Assembly: GCA_013140715.1 (NCBI GenBank)
Contig: JABFSG010000043.1
Coordinates: 1-38,341, forward strand
DNA from: Nitrospiraceae bacterium
GTDB lineage: Bacteria > Nitrospirota > Nitrospiria > Nitrospirales > Nitrospiraceae
Direction of reading: 5' to 3'
DNA: 38,341 nucleotides
The notes beneath the pieces are model-generated. The model searched no databases and was not told the DNA's origin. It saw only the letters and a list, made by a program, of their open reading frames with translations. Position 1 is the first letter of the stretch. Each line of letters starts with the position of its first letter. Below are positions 7,944 to 18,238 of this stretch, piece by piece. A program made the translations under genes and the position numbers.

Positions 7944-8320
7944 CTACGATGGTCCTCTCCGGTTGGCTTCGAGGTATTCTCAGGCCCTGTCGATCGCGCC
8001 GGATGGTACTGAGCCCCATGGCTTCCTGTGGCCTTCGGCATAAACTGTCAGCGCAGCCAGGGTACTGTTTGCGCAGGGTGAATGATCCTGCCGCCGACAC
8101 CCCGTTTGACAGGGCTTCTTGTGCAACAGAAATGCATTTCACATGTTGCCAGTCTACGTGGATGCCTAACAGGGATGCAATATTTTGCCCTATTATCGCC
8201 TCGTGGTAATAATAGACTGCGATGTGTGCAGCCTCTCCCGCAAAGGATGCGAGATGCCGAAAAGGTAGTGTGCTGAATCTATACAAAGCGCTCACCGCAA
8301 ACGGATGACGGGAATGCGAT
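7944..8320. other. Intergenic gap with no recognisable gene
   Basis: About 380 bases between the ankyrin lipoprotein start and the stop of the YgfZ-type gene. Open frames on both strands here give composition typical of non-coding DNA, with no ribosome sites. It must contain the ankyrin promoter, but I could not pick out convincing -35/-10 boxes. None of the A, B or C repeat families is evident. Confidence 0.4.
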
Positions 8321-9412
8321 TTAGCTCTTGGTGTAGAAGGGCAAGGTGTGGACGGTAGTCGGAAGCTTTCGATTGTCGAACTCCACGGTCAGTTCCGTGC
8401 CCGGTTCACTGAAATCCCGCAGCGGAAAGCCGAATGCGATCACCGCATTCAGGTGCGGCGAACGCGTCGCACTGCTGATCCAGCCCACTTCGCGGTCTCC
8501 GCTGAAGAGTTTGGCGCCATGGGGTGGTATGGTTGCGTCTTTCAGCACGAATCCCACCAATTTTCGGCGTACATTGCCGTAGGTATCCATCCGTGCGACG
8601 ACCTCTTGGCCTGGGTAACAGCCCTTGTTGAGGCTGAAGGCTTTCCCTTCGAGGTTCGCTTCCGGTGGGACGATCTCTTCGTTCAGGTCCGGCCCAGCCT
8701 TTGGCAGGCCAGCCTCGATGCGAAGGGCCTCACGAGCATGATTGCCAACTGCCTTGATGTGGTATGTCGAACCTGCCTCCATGAGGCGTTCCCAAGCTGT
8801 GTTGAGGACCTCAGCAGGCAGTAATATTTCCAGGTCGCTCTCTCCGGTTTCTTCCGTACGCAGGACGTACGAGGTATGGCCGCCGATCTTGGCTGAGATG
8901 GCGGTCACTGGCCCGAGGTCGCTCATCTCGACGCCGAAGGCGGCGCTGACAGTCGAGCAGGCCTTGGGCCCACTGACGAGCAGGAGCCCCCAGGATTCCG
9001 CACAGTTCTCCATCTTGGCCTTGACGCCGTAGAGCAAAAACTTTTTGAGCGCCAGAAATGTGGCGTCGCCGACTTCTCCGACATCTTCCACCCAGAGGCT
9101 GTCGGATAGGGCATAGACCCGAAAGTAGCCGAGCATCTTGCCCTTATGTGTGAGGAAGCTCGAATAGCGGCCCTGACCAGGCTGGAGAGGGAGAATGTCG
9201 TTACTGATGAGCCCCTGTAGCCATTTGACTCGATCGTCGCCGATCACGCGGATCCTGCCGCGATGCGAGAGGTCGGAGAGTCCGACCGACTGGCGCACGG
9301 CTTGATATTCCTCGACCCACTTTCCATAGTGAGCGGGCATGTTCCATCCGGAGACCTCTTCAAAGATTGCGCCGAGTTTCAGGTGCTGTTCGTGGAGGCG
9401 TGATTGTTTCAT
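8321..9412 (-). CDS. ygfZ: YgfZ/GcvT-type folate-binding protein
   Basis: A 363-aa protein of the GcvT/YgfZ superfamily. The diagnostic YgfZ motif KGCYPGQE is at residues 263-270 and is followed by a C-terminal barrel region (RRKLVGFVLKD). The N-terminal half has the GcvT-like SGWNMPAHYGKW and LSDLSHRGRIRVIG. YgfZ-type proteins bind tetrahydrofolate and support Fe-S cluster enzymes such as MiaB; the annotation aminomethyltransferase would be misleading because no other glycine-cleavage gene is nearby. The start at 9412 gives a standard N-terminus. A longer frame to 9508 would overlap the neighbouring receiver gene. It is last in a TPR, receiver, ygfZ minus-strand run. Confidence 0.85.
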   Translation of the reverse strand: MKQSRLHEQHLKLGAIFEEVSGWNMPAHYGKWVEEYQAVRQSVGLSDLSHRGRIRVIGDDRVKWLQGLISNDILPLQPGQGRYSSFLTHKGKMLGYFRVYALSDSLWVEDVGEVGDATFLALKKFLLYGVKAKMENCAESWGLLLVSGPKACSTVSAAFGVEMSDLGPVTAISAKIGGHTSYVLRTEETGESDLEILLPAEVLNTAWERLMEAGSTYHIKAVGNHAREALRIEAGLPKAGPDLNEEIVPPEANLEGKAFSLNKGCYPGQEVVARMDTYGNVRRKLVGFVLKDATIPPHGAKLFSGDREVGWISSATRSPHLNAVIAFGFPLRDFSEPGTELTVEFDNRKLPTTVHTLPFYTKS

Positions 9413-9476
9413 TCTAGATCCGTGAGGCGTGAAACCTAAGGCGTGAAACGAAAACCAGTGTTTTCCCCCATACCCC

Positions 9477-9884
9477 TCACTCCTTGCCCTGTACCCCTGT
9501 CGCGACAACTTCCTCGATCAAATCTTTCAGCCGGGAGGAAAACTCGTTGCGGGAAACGATCTTGGTCACCCCCAGCGATTTGGCACGATGAAATGTATCG
9601 ATTTCTTCATGGTTGGCGAAAGCCAGGATGGGAATAGTCTTCATGCGCTCATCGGCTTTGAGGGTTTCCAGGGCTTGAAAGGCGTCGAGCCTATCGTCGT
9701 TCATGTTCACAATAAACGCGGATGGGATCGCTGCCGAGGCCTTCTCAGCGATGTCCTCTTGTGCGCGGACCCGTTCGATCTGGTAGTCCTTCGACATCAG
9801 GGCGTCGCGGACTTTGGTATAGAAAAAGATATCGGTGACGCCGACGAGGATGGTTTTTTTGTCTGTCTGGTTTATTTGGTTCAT
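9477..9884 (-). CDS. Degenerate response-regulator receiver protein
   Basis: A 135-aa stand-alone receiver-like domain: beta1 KTILVGVTDIFFY, a beta3 segment SAFIVNMNDDRLDAF, beta4 TIPILAFANHEEI, beta5 LGVTKIVSRNEF. The phosphoacceptor Asp expected at the end of beta3 appears to be replaced by Asn, the acidic pair after beta1 is missing, and the conserved Lys after beta5 appears replaced. It is therefore probably a pseudo-receiver that works by binding rather than phosphorylation. The first residues (MNQINQTDKK) are encoded by one arm of a C-family hairpin, and there is no clear ribosome site, so the start is less certain than the domain. Confidence 0.7.
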   Translation of the reverse strand: MNQINQTDKKTILVGVTDIFFYTKVRDALMSKDYQIERVRAQEDIAEKASAAIPSAFIVNMNDDRLDAFQALETLKADERMKTIPILAFANHEEIDTFHRAKSLGVTKIVSRNEFSSRLKDLIEEVVATGVQGKE

Positions 9885-9974
9885 TTCGTCTGTCTAGTTG
9901 GCGTCGAGCTTCTGTGTGCGGCAATCATTTTCCTTACAAAAGAAACGAAATGAACCAAACAAACCAAAGAAACC
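9868..9974. repeat. Family C long inverted repeat (C1)
   Basis: The left arm GGTTTATTTGGTTCATTTCG(T) (9868-9888) and the right arm ACGAAATGAACCAAACAAAC(C) (9945-9965) pair over 21 bases with one mismatch around a 56-base loop. The left arm contains the start codon of the receiver gene. The right arm ends just before the stop of the TPR gene. A transcript crossing this gap could sequester the receiver start codon. Confidence 0.75.
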
Positions 9975-9977
9975 GCT

Positions 9978-10493
9978 TTAGTTGAGTGAACTGATCAGCC
10001 GTCCCAGCGCTTTTTTAGCCAAGGTGTAATCGGGATTGAGCGCCAGTGCCTTCTTATAAGAGTCGATGGCTTCGGTCCATTGTCCCTTGCGTTCGTAGAC
10101 CCGTCCGAGATTGAGATGGGGGAAGGCCGGGCTTTCATAGCGTCTCGCCTGCATGGCTTTCTGAAACCAAATAATCGCTTCATCCAACTCACCCTTCTCG
10201 ATCAGATAGGCCCCGATGTCATTGTAGGGGTTGCCGAAGTCAGGGTCCTGCTCGATGGCCTTGTGACATTCCTCGATTGCGTCATCGAGCCGTCCCATGA
10301 AACTGTAGGTCCATCCGAGGAAGGTATAGGCCTCGGCGGTGGGATGTGTCTCAATCGATTTTTTGTAGAGCGTGACGGCTTCTTCCAACTCGCCCCTCAT
10401 CTGGCGCTCATAGGCCTGCTGGAAGAGTTGCCAGGCTTCTCGCTTGTCTTCTTCGCGGCCTTCGCCTTGAACTAAAAAATCTTGTACGTCCAT
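9978..10493 (-). CDS. Tetratricopeptide-repeat (TPR) protein
   Basis: A 171-aa soluble protein made of about four TPR units. Visible repeats are YERQMRGELEEAVTLYKKSI, YTFLGWTYSFMGRLDDAIEE, YNDIGAYLIEKGELDEAIIW and LNLGRVYERKGQWTEAIDSY, with the usual small/large residue spacing and Pro at repeat ends (HPTA, DPDF, NPDY). It has no signal peptide. TPR arrays are protein-binding scaffolds. It sits upstream of the pseudo-receiver, hinting at a joint role, but there is no direct evidence. The start codon lies only five bases from the A4 repeat, and no ribosome site is visible. Confidence 0.85.
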   Translation of the reverse strand: MDVQDFLVQGEGREEDKREAWQLFQQAYERQMRGELEEAVTLYKKSIETHPTAEAYTFLGWTYSFMGRLDDAIEECHKAIEQDPDFGNPYNDIGAYLIEKGELDEAIIWFQKAMQARRYESPAFPHLNLGRVYERKGQWTEAIDSYKKALALNPDYTLAKKALGRLISSLN

Positions 10494-10497
10494 AATC

Positions 10498-10620
10498 AGG
10501 CTGATGAAAAAGATCCCCAGCGTCGTTCTCAGTCGTGCGAACTCCTCAACGTACCCCAGAGGGTACGCCTCCGGGTTCGCACTCCCTGCGGCCTTGCTGG
10601 ATGACCTTTTTGATCAGCCT
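10498..10620 (-). repeat. Family A palindromic element, short form (A4)
   Basis: The reverse-oriented ends AGGCTGATGAAAAAGATCC and ATGACCTTTTTGATCAGCCT remain paired although both have drifted from AGGATGCT to AGGCTGAT, with matching changes on each side (a compensatory pattern). The centre hairpin CGTACCCCAGAGGGTACG is intact. It lies between the thi4 stop and the TPR start. Confidence 0.8.
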
Positions 10621-10654
10621 GTAGGCCGCCCGTTGATTCCGATCAGAATTATAC

Positions 10655-11455
10655 CTATTCCTGTTTCAACTTCTTCTTAATCAATTCGGCACCATAACGT
10701 CCGGAGAGCAACATCGAGCCGAAGGCCGGGCCCATGCGCGGCGTACCATGTACAGCGGCTACGGCCAACCCAATCACGAAACAGTTGGGATAGACTTCGC
10801 CGGTATGATTCATCACATCTTCCTCCGAACGCGAGACCCACATGGCGCCGTTCCCCGGAACGGCTGTGTAGAGATTGCGCTTGTGCAACAGATTGACCAC
10901 GACCGCATCGTGGCCGGTGGCATCGACGACGATCTTGCTTTCGAGCCCGATCGGATCGACGTGAATGAAATCGTGGCCGGCCATTTCGGCGGTCGTGTTG
11001 TTCACGACGACACCTTCCAGCACGCCGTCCCGTCGGAGAATGAGATCGACGACGCGCGTGAGGTTCAGCACCTTGGCGCCGCCGCGATAGGCCGCGGCCA
11101 CGAGGGCGCCGGTGGCATGCGGGGGATCGACCATATACATCCCGTCACAGTCCTTGATCTTCTTGCAAGGGACCCCGATCTCTTCGAGGATCTTGTGCGC
11201 GGGGGCGCAGATCGTCGCTTTGTTCATCAGATACCCGCCGTGCCAGAACCCTCCGCCGAGCGCGAGGCTCTGTTCGACGATGACGGTACGAAAGCCCATC
11301 TCCGCCAGATCATGGGCACAGATGAGGCCGGAAGGCCCGGCTCCTACGATAATGACATCGCTCTCGATGAGCTGGTCGAATTCTTTGTAGTATTCGCGCG
11401 CGATGTGTCTCGTGATGTCCCGTTCGCGTAGTGGGGCTGGTTTTGGCTTGCTCAT
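10655..11455 (-). CDS. thi4: Sulfide-dependent adenosine diphosphate thiazole synthase (Thi4, His-type)
   Basis: A 266-aa FAD/NAD-fold enzyme making the thiazole half of thiamin from NAD and glycine. The dinucleotide-binding loop is DVIIVGAGPSGL near residue 40, followed by IVEQSLALGGGFWHGGYLM. The region equivalent to the sacrificial-Cys site of yeast Thi4 (CMDPN) reads FIHVDPIG, so the sulfur-donating Cys is replaced by His. This is the hallmark of catalytic enzymes that take sulfide as the sulfur source. GGAG lies 9 bases before the ATG at 11455, which is preferred to 11473. It is downstream of thiC, separated by repeat A5, so both may answer to the TPP riboswitch. Confidence 0.9.
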   Translation of the reverse strand: MSKPKPAPLRERDITRHIAREYYKEFDQLIESDVIIVGAGPSGLICAHDLAEMGFRTVIVEQSLALGGGFWHGGYLMNKATICAPAHKILEEIGVPCKKIKDCDGMYMVDPPHATGALVAAAYRGGAKVLNLTRVVDLILRRDGVLEGVVVNNTTAEMAGHDFIHVDPIGLESKIVVDATGHDAVVVNLLHKRNLYTAVPGNGAMWVSRSEEDVMNHTGEVYPNCFVIGLAVAAVHGTPRMGPAFGSMLLSGRYGAELIKKKLKQE

Positions 11456-11474
11456 ACTGTATTCTCCGTTCAAC

Positions 11475-11596
11475 GGATGCTGAAAACGGTCTCCAACTTC
11501 GTTCTCGGCTCGTCGAAATCCTCAACGTACCCCAGAGGGCACGCCTCCGGTTTCGACTCCCCTCGGGCCTTGTCGGATGATCGTTTTGAGCATCCT
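11475..11596 (-). repeat. Family A palindromic element, short form (A5)
   Basis: The ends CGGATGCTGAAAACGGTC and GATCGTTTTGAGCATCC show paired changes compared with the consensus (AAAACGGTC against GATCGTTTT). The central CGTACCCCAGAGGGCACG hairpin is present. It lies inside the probable thiC-thi4 transcription unit. Confidence 0.8.
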
Positions 11597-11604
11597 CGCT
11601 TGCA

Positions 11605-13545
<1,941 letters not shown>

Positions 13546-13561
13546 CTACATCGGCGAACAT

Positions 13562-13595
13562 AAAAAAACCGCACCTGAATACGCAGGGGTGCGGT
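13562..13595 (-). terminator. Riboswitch-controlled intrinsic terminator in the thiC leader
   Basis: On the minus strand, ACCGCACC-(12-base loop)-GGTGCGGT is followed by a run of seven T. It lies between the TPP aptamer and thiC, so it is the expected expression platform for transcriptional attenuation. Confidence 0.85.
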
Positions 13596-13625
13596 AGAGA
13601 GATCAACAGTATCCGGTTGTTCTCG

Positions 13626-13705
13626 CTTCCCTACGCTGGTATTACCCAGGTCAGGTTCTGAGGGTCGTCCGGTTTGGGCGGACTCTCAGCCGTATGGCCC
13701 CCCTA
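13626..13705 (-). ncRNA. TPP riboswitch (THI element) aptamer
   Basis: The minus strand carries the conserved THI-box segments in order: GGCTGAGAG, then ACCCTCAGAACCTGACCTGG and GTAATACCAGCGTAGGGAAG. These form the pyrimidine-sensing and pyrophosphate-sensing arms. The variable P3 arm is TCCGCCCAAACCGGACG. The aptamer begins just downstream of a consensus promoter and is followed by an intrinsic terminator and thiC, consistent with ligand-induced termination. Confidence 0.95.
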
Positions 13706-13718
13706 GCTTCGACGAAAG

Positions 13719-13747
13719 ATCGTATCGCCGGGTTCCGGCGTTGTCAA
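13719..13747 (-). promoter_or_regulatory. Sigma70-type promoter of the thiC leader
   Basis: On the minus strand, TTGACA, a 17-base spacer and TACGAT lie immediately upstream of the TPP aptamer. The spacer contains the palindrome CGCCGG-AAC-CCGGCG. Transcription should start near 13712. Confidence 0.75.
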
Positions 13748-13788
13748 CGGGGTATTAGGCCTACCGTAACCGAACCGAGTGGCCTAGC

Positions 13789-14022
13789 AGGATGCTGAAA
13801 AAGCCGGTTTCTTCACCCGCCCAGCCCCTGCGCGCCAAGACGCGCTTTTCCCCGAGCATCGTTCTCGGCTCATCGAAATCCTCAACGGAGACCCGGACGC
13901 TCCACCACCCGGCGGCGCGCACAGACATGGTGCTCCTTATTCGTCGCACCGTGCGTCCCTGAGGGTACGCCTCCGGTTTCGACTCGCCTGCGGCCTCGCT
14001 GAACAGTCTTTTTGAGCATCCT
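13789..14022 (-). repeat. Family A palindromic element, long form with B-like insertion (A6)
   Basis: A reverse-oriented 234-bp copy with ends AGGATGCTGAAAAAGCCGG and AGTCTTTTTGAGCATCCT. It contains the long-form segment (TTATTCGTCGCACCGTGCG) and an additional segment at about 13820-13862 that on the minus strand reads TGCTCGGGGAAAAGCGCG then TTGGCGCGCAGGGGC, resembling a shrunken family B core. It lies between the divergent thiC and nadA units. Confidence 0.75.
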
Positions 14023-14126
14023 GCACGGGCGTCTCCCGTTGTCCCACTTCTGCGGCCCTGTAGAATTCTGGCACACCCACATGGTTTTTCAAAGCCTGCT
14101 CGAACTTTCCCGTAGCCGCCACATCA

Positions 14127-14155
14127 TTGATTGTCGGGGAGGCCTAACGTAGAAT
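14127..14155 (+). promoter_or_regulatory. Probable nadA promoter
   Basis: TTGATT, a 17-base spacer and TAGAAT. The predicted start near 14162 leaves about 23 bases of leader before the ATG at 14185 and excludes the in-frame GTG at 14161. Confidence 0.6.
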
Positions 14156-14184
14156 GACGCGTGCATCATTTTTCCAAGGACACC

Positions 14185-15288
14185 ATGCCGACTGTCTCGA
14201 CGCTTCCGAAACCGATCACGGATTATCAACAGCTATCTGTCGAGGAACTGTTCCGCCGGACGGCTGAGGCCAAACGTGTGCTGGGTGATCGGGTCATGAT
14301 CTTGGGCCATAACTATCAACGGGATGAAGTCATCGAACATGCGGACTTTCGCGGGGATTCTCTCCTACTCTCGAAGCTGGCAGCCGAGCGGTCGGAGCGG
14401 CCCCATATCGTTTTTTGTGGCGTGCACTTCATGGCCGAGACCGCTGATATCCTGAGCCGTTCCAAACAAACGGTGATCCTCCCGGACATGGCAGCTGGCT
14501 GCTCTATGGCGGATATGGCGGCTATCGAGCAGGTGGATCAATGTTGGGAGACCTTAGGACGAATCCTTCCTGTGGAAGAGACTGTGATGCCGGCGGTTTA
14601 TGTAAACTCTGCTGCGGTGCTCAAAGCCTTTTGCGGTGAACATGGCGGGATTACCTGTACGTCATCCAATGCCAAGGCGGTGATTGACTGGTCTTGGGCA
14701 AGGAGAGAGAAGATCCTCTTTTTCCCGGACGAGCATCTGGGCCGCAATACGGCCAACAAGATGGGACTTCCGAAAGAAAAGATGATCGTCTGGGACCCCT
14801 ATCAACCCAACGGAGGCAATACACGCGAAGCGATCCAGCGTGCGAAGCTCATTCTCTGGAAAGGCCATTGCAGTGTGCATCAGATGTTCCAGCCGGTGCA
14901 TGTGGACAATTTCCGCAAACAGTATCCGGAGGGGAAGGTGATCGTCCATCCGGAATGTCATGAGGATGTCGTTAACAAGGCGGACCTCTCCGGTTCAACC
15001 GAATTTATTATTAAGACGGTGACGGCGGCGCCAGCCGGGACGGCCTGGGCGGTGGGAACGGAATTGAATTTGGTCAATCGATTGAAGCGTGATCTCACTG
15101 ATAAGAAAGTGTTTTTTCTCTCCTCCACGGTCTGCCAGTGCGCGACGATGTTTCGGATCGACGGAGCCCATCTCTGCTGGGCAATGGAAAATCTTGCCGA
15201 CGGCCACGTGGTGAACCATATCGTCGTCCCGGACGATGAGAAACATTGGGCGAAGATTGCATTAGATAGGATGATGGCGATTAGTTGA
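14185..15288 (+). CDS. nadA: Quinolinate synthase A
   Basis: A 367-aa [4Fe-4S] enzyme that condenses iminoaspartate with dihydroxyacetone phosphate to quinolinate in NAD synthesis. Family motifs are MILGHNYQRDEVIEHADFRG, VFCGVHFMAETADILS, DMAAGCSMADMA, ITCTSSNAKAVIDW, FFPDEHLGRNTA and VIVHPECHEDV, with further cysteines in STVCQCATM and HLCWAMENL. Three of these cysteines should hold the cluster. The ATG at 14185 has AAGGA five bases upstream. nadB and nadC are not in the window. A GC-rich hairpin follows the stop. Confidence 0.96.
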   Translation: MPTVSTLPKPITDYQQLSVEELFRRTAEAKRVLGDRVMILGHNYQRDEVIEHADFRGDSLLLSKLAAERSERPHIVFCGVHFMAETADILSRSKQTVILPDMAAGCSMADMAAIEQVDQCWETLGRILPVEETVMPAVYVNSAAVLKAFCGEHGGITCTSSNAKAVIDWSWARREKILFFPDEHLGRNTANKMGLPKEKMIVWDPYQPNGGNTREAIQRAKLILWKGHCSVHQMFQPVHVDNFRKQYPEGKVIVHPECHEDVVNKADLSGSTEFIIKTVTAAPAGTAWAVGTELNLVNRLKRDLTDKKVFFLSSTVCQCATMFRIDGAHLCWAMENLADGHVVNHIVVPDDEKHWAKIALDRMMAIS

Positions 15289-15320
15289 AGTCTCTGGCCA
15301 GTGGCCAGGGGAGACTTCGA
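15287..15320 (+). terminator. Hairpin after nadA, possible terminator
   Basis: AAGTCTCTGGCC-AGT-GGCCA followed by GGGGAGACTT forms a stem of about 12 pairs with a small bulge at the nadA stop codon. No T-tract follows, so it may be Rho-dependent or only stabilise the 3' end. Confidence 0.4.
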
Positions 15321-15418
15321 ACGACGACGTAATAGGATTGCTACCGGGTTCTATCCTCCTGTAAATTCCCCTCACCCCTTGTCTCCAGCTTCTGGTCAAG
15401 TGTAGATGATTGAGAACA

Positions 15419-18238
15419 ATGGACTATAAGGCGACGCTTAATCTCCCCAAGACCGACTTCCCGATGAAGGCGAACCTGCCGCAGCGGGAGCCGGAGCTCC
15501 TTGCCTCGTGGCAGAAGGAACAACTGTACGAGCAGATTCAACAGAGGGGAAAGGGGCGGCCACGTTACGTGCTCCATGACGGTCCTCCCTATGCCAACGG
15601 ATGTATTCACATCGGCCACGCGCTGAACAAGATCCTCAAAGACATCATCGTCAAATCGAAGACGATGGCTGGCTATCAGGTGCCCTATGTGCCGGGATGG
15701 GATTGCCATGGTTTGCCGATCGAGCACCAAGTGTTGAAAGATCTCGGGGAGAAGAAGAGAACGCTCGACGCGATGGCCATTCGTGGGCTCTGTCGCGAGT
15801 ATGCGGAGAAGTTTTACACCATTCAGCGGGAGGAGTTTCAGCGGCTCGGTGTCTTGGGCGACTGGCAGCATCCCTATCTGACGATGAATCCCGGCTATGA
15901 AGCTACGATCATTCGTGAGTTCGGCAAATTCGTGGAGCAGGGAGGTGTCTATAAGGGATTGAAGCCGGTGCTCTGGTGTACGGTGGATCAAACCGCCCTT
16001 GCCGAGGCGGAAGTAGAGTATGAAGACCATGCCTCTCCCTCGATCTATGTGAAGTTTCCACTGGTCACATCTCCCGAAGTCCTCAGCAAGATCTTCCCCG
16101 GCATCTCATTTCCCCTTGGCATCAAGTTGGTCTCTGTCGTCATCTGGACGACTACTCCATGGACGCTCCCGGCCAATCAAGCGGTCTGTCTGCATGGCGA
16201 TATCGACTATGCCTTTGTTCAGGTTGGTGACGAGATACTGATCGTCGCGGAGAAGCTGCTGGAGAATGTAGTGAAGGCCTGCAAGCTGGAAGGGGCTAGG
16301 GTGTTCGGGGTAAAGAAGGGGAAGGAAGGATTCGAAGAGCTTGAGACACAACGTCCATTGACCACCGGCTTATCGCCGATTCTGCTTGGCGACTTCGTGA
16401 CTCTCGATCAGGGAACCGGCTGTGTCCACATTGCCCCTGGTCACGGCATGGAAGACTACATTCTCGTCCTTGAGCACAATGCCAAGGCCACGCCAGGGGA
16501 ACGGTTAGAAATCCTTGCGCCGGTCGATAACAGCGGACGGTTTACCGACGCAGTGAAGGAGTTTGCCGGCCAACATGTGTTAAAGGCGAACCCGAAGATT
16601 ATGGAGTTCCTGCAGGCCAACGGGCGGTTGTTGGGCCAGGGGTCGTTGAACCATTCCTATCCGCACTGTTGGCGTTGCAAGAGTCCCGTCATCTTTCGCG
16701 CTACAGAGCAGTGGTTTGTGTCCATGGACACAAACGAGCTTCGGAAAGAGGCGTTGGCAGAAATCGAGCGGGTCCAATGGATTCCAACCTATGGCCGCGA
16801 TCGGATCAATGGGATGATCGAGAACCGCCCCGATTGGTGTCTGTCGCGCCAGCGTGTCTGGGGCGTGCCGATTCCCGGTTTCACCTGTATCGGGTGCCGG
16901 TCTATTCTGGCCAATCCGGCTGTAATCGAACATGTAGCAACATTGATGGAGTCCAAAGGGGCCGATGTTTGGTTTGAGCAATCGGCTGCCGATCTCCTGC
17001 CCAAGAGCACAGCCTGTTCCAATTGTGGTGGAACGTCATTTGAAAAGGAGCGAGACATTCTCGACGTCTGGTTCGAGTCGGGAGTCAGCTACGCTGCGGT
17101 ATTAAAAGAGCGGAAGTGGTGGCCGGCCGATCTCTATCTCGAAGGATCGGATCAACATCGGGGCTGGTTCCACAGCGCTTTGTTGGCTGGCGTTGTGACG
17201 GATCATCGAGCGCCGTATAAGGCGGTCCTGACCCACGGTTTTGTTCTCGATGGACAGGGCAAGAAGATGTCCAAGTCGGCGGGGAATGTGGTCGCGCCGC
17301 AAGACGTGATCAAACAATCTGGTGCGGAAATCCTGCGTCTCTGGGTTTCGGCTCAGGACTATCGTGACGATCTTCGGATTTCTCCAGAAATTCTGACCCA
17401 TCTCATCGAGGCCTATCGAAAGATTCGGAATACCTGCCGCTTCCTGCTGAGCAATCTCTATGACTTCGATCCAGGGAAGGATAAGGTTCCGTATGAACAG
17501 TTGCCAGAGTTGGATCGCTGGGCATTACATCGGCTCAGCGAGCTGATTCCACGGATTCTGAAATCCTATGACGATTTTGAATTTCACACCATTTTTCATG
17601 CACTCAATAACTTCTGCTCGGTGGATCTGAGCGCGGTCTACCTCGATATTCTGAAGGACCGTCTCTATACATTCCGAGCAGACTCACCTTTGCGTCGTGG
17701 GTCGCAGACGGTGCTCTTCGAGATCGTCGTCGCCATGACGAAGCTAATGGCCCCGGTGCTGAGCTTTACGGCCGAAGAGATATGGCGGACCCTGGCCGCA
17801 CAGCCTGGAGGGCAGCTCGGAGTAGGCAGCGTCCATCTGAGTGTATTTCCGGAGGGCCAACCCCAATGGCAGGATGCCGCACTGGCCCAGCGATGGGAGC
17901 AGCTGTTGGAAGTGAGAGTCGCGGTGCAAGCAGCCTTAGAGAATCAGCGTCGCGACAAAGTCATTGGCTCCTCACTTGAGGGAGATGTGCAGATACAGGC
18001 AAATCCCGATCGATATAAGCTTCTTGAGGGGTATATCAAAGACTTACCCGCTATTTTTATTGTGTCACGAGTCGAGCTGAAGCAAGTCAGTCACCTCCCG
18101 CAAAAGCCAGATTTTGTGGCCATAGTTTCTAAGGCCACAAGCAAAAAGTGTGAGCGCTGTTGGAACTATCGTGAGGCGGTTGGGAAAGACTCTACACATC
18201 CGACGCTCTGTGACCGTTGCGTGGAGGCGGTGCGGTGA
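15419..18238 (+). CDS. ileS: Isoleucyl-tRNA synthetase
   Basis: A 939-aa class I aminoacyl-tRNA synthetase charging tRNA-Ile. The N-terminus MDYKATLNLPKTDFPMK is typical of bacterial IleS and fixes the start at the ATG at 15419. HIGH-type motif HIGH in GCIHIGHALNK is at about residues 64-67 and KMSKS at 616-620. The editing (CP1) domain lies between, including VVIWTTTPWTLPANQAV and TGCVHIAPGHG. The C-terminal zinc site is CERCWNYR ... CDRC, which marks the bacterial-type enzyme. Length is normal. Its stop overlaps the lspA start, so the two genes are translationally coupled. Confidence 0.97.
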   Translation: MDYKATLNLPKTDFPMKANLPQREPELLASWQKEQLYEQIQQRGKGRPRYVLHDGPPYANGCIHIGHALNKILKDIIVKSKTMAGYQVPYVPGWDCHGLPIEHQVLKDLGEKKRTLDAMAIRGLCREYAEKFYTIQREEFQRLGVLGDWQHPYLTMNPGYEATIIREFGKFVEQGGVYKGLKPVLWCTVDQTALAEAEVEYEDHASPSIYVKFPLVTSPEVLSKIFPGISFPLGIKLVSVVIWTTTPWTLPANQAVCLHGDIDYAFVQVGDEILIVAEKLLENVVKACKLEGARVFGVKKGKEGFEELETQRPLTTGLSPILLGDFVTLDQGTGCVHIAPGHGMEDYILVLEHNAKATPGERLEILAPVDNSGRFTDAVKEFAGQHVLKANPKIMEFLQANGRLLGQGSLNHSYPHCWRCKSPVIFRATEQWFVSMDTNELRKEALAEIERVQWIPTYGRDRINGMIENRPDWCLSRQRVWGVPIPGFTCIGCRSILANPAVIEHVATLMESKGADVWFEQSAADLLPKSTACSNCGGTSFEKERDILDVWFESGVSYAAVLKERKWWPADLYLEGSDQHRGWFHSALLAGVVTDHRAPYKAVLTHGFVLDGQGKKMSKSAGNVVAPQDVIKQSGAEILRLWVSAQDYRDDLRISPEILTHLIEAYRKIRNTCRFLLSNLYDFDPGKDKVPYEQLPELDRWALHRLSELIPRILKSYDDFEFHTIFHALNNFCSVDLSAVYLDILKDRLYTFRADSPLRRGSQTVLFEIVVAMTKLMAPVLSFTAEEIWRTLAAQPGGQLGVGSVHLSVFPEGQPQWQDAALAQRWEQLLEVRVAVQAALENQRRDKVIGSSLEGDVQIQANPDRYKLLEGYIKDLPAIFIVSRVELKQVSHLPQKPDFVAIVSKATSKKCERCWNYREAVGKDSTHPTLCDRCVEAVR

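Noticed and set aside
7786-8295. A 169-codon minus-strand frame overlapping the ankyrin lipoprotein start
   Set aside because: It overlaps a well-supported gene in another frame, has no ribosome site and gives residues without recognisable pattern.
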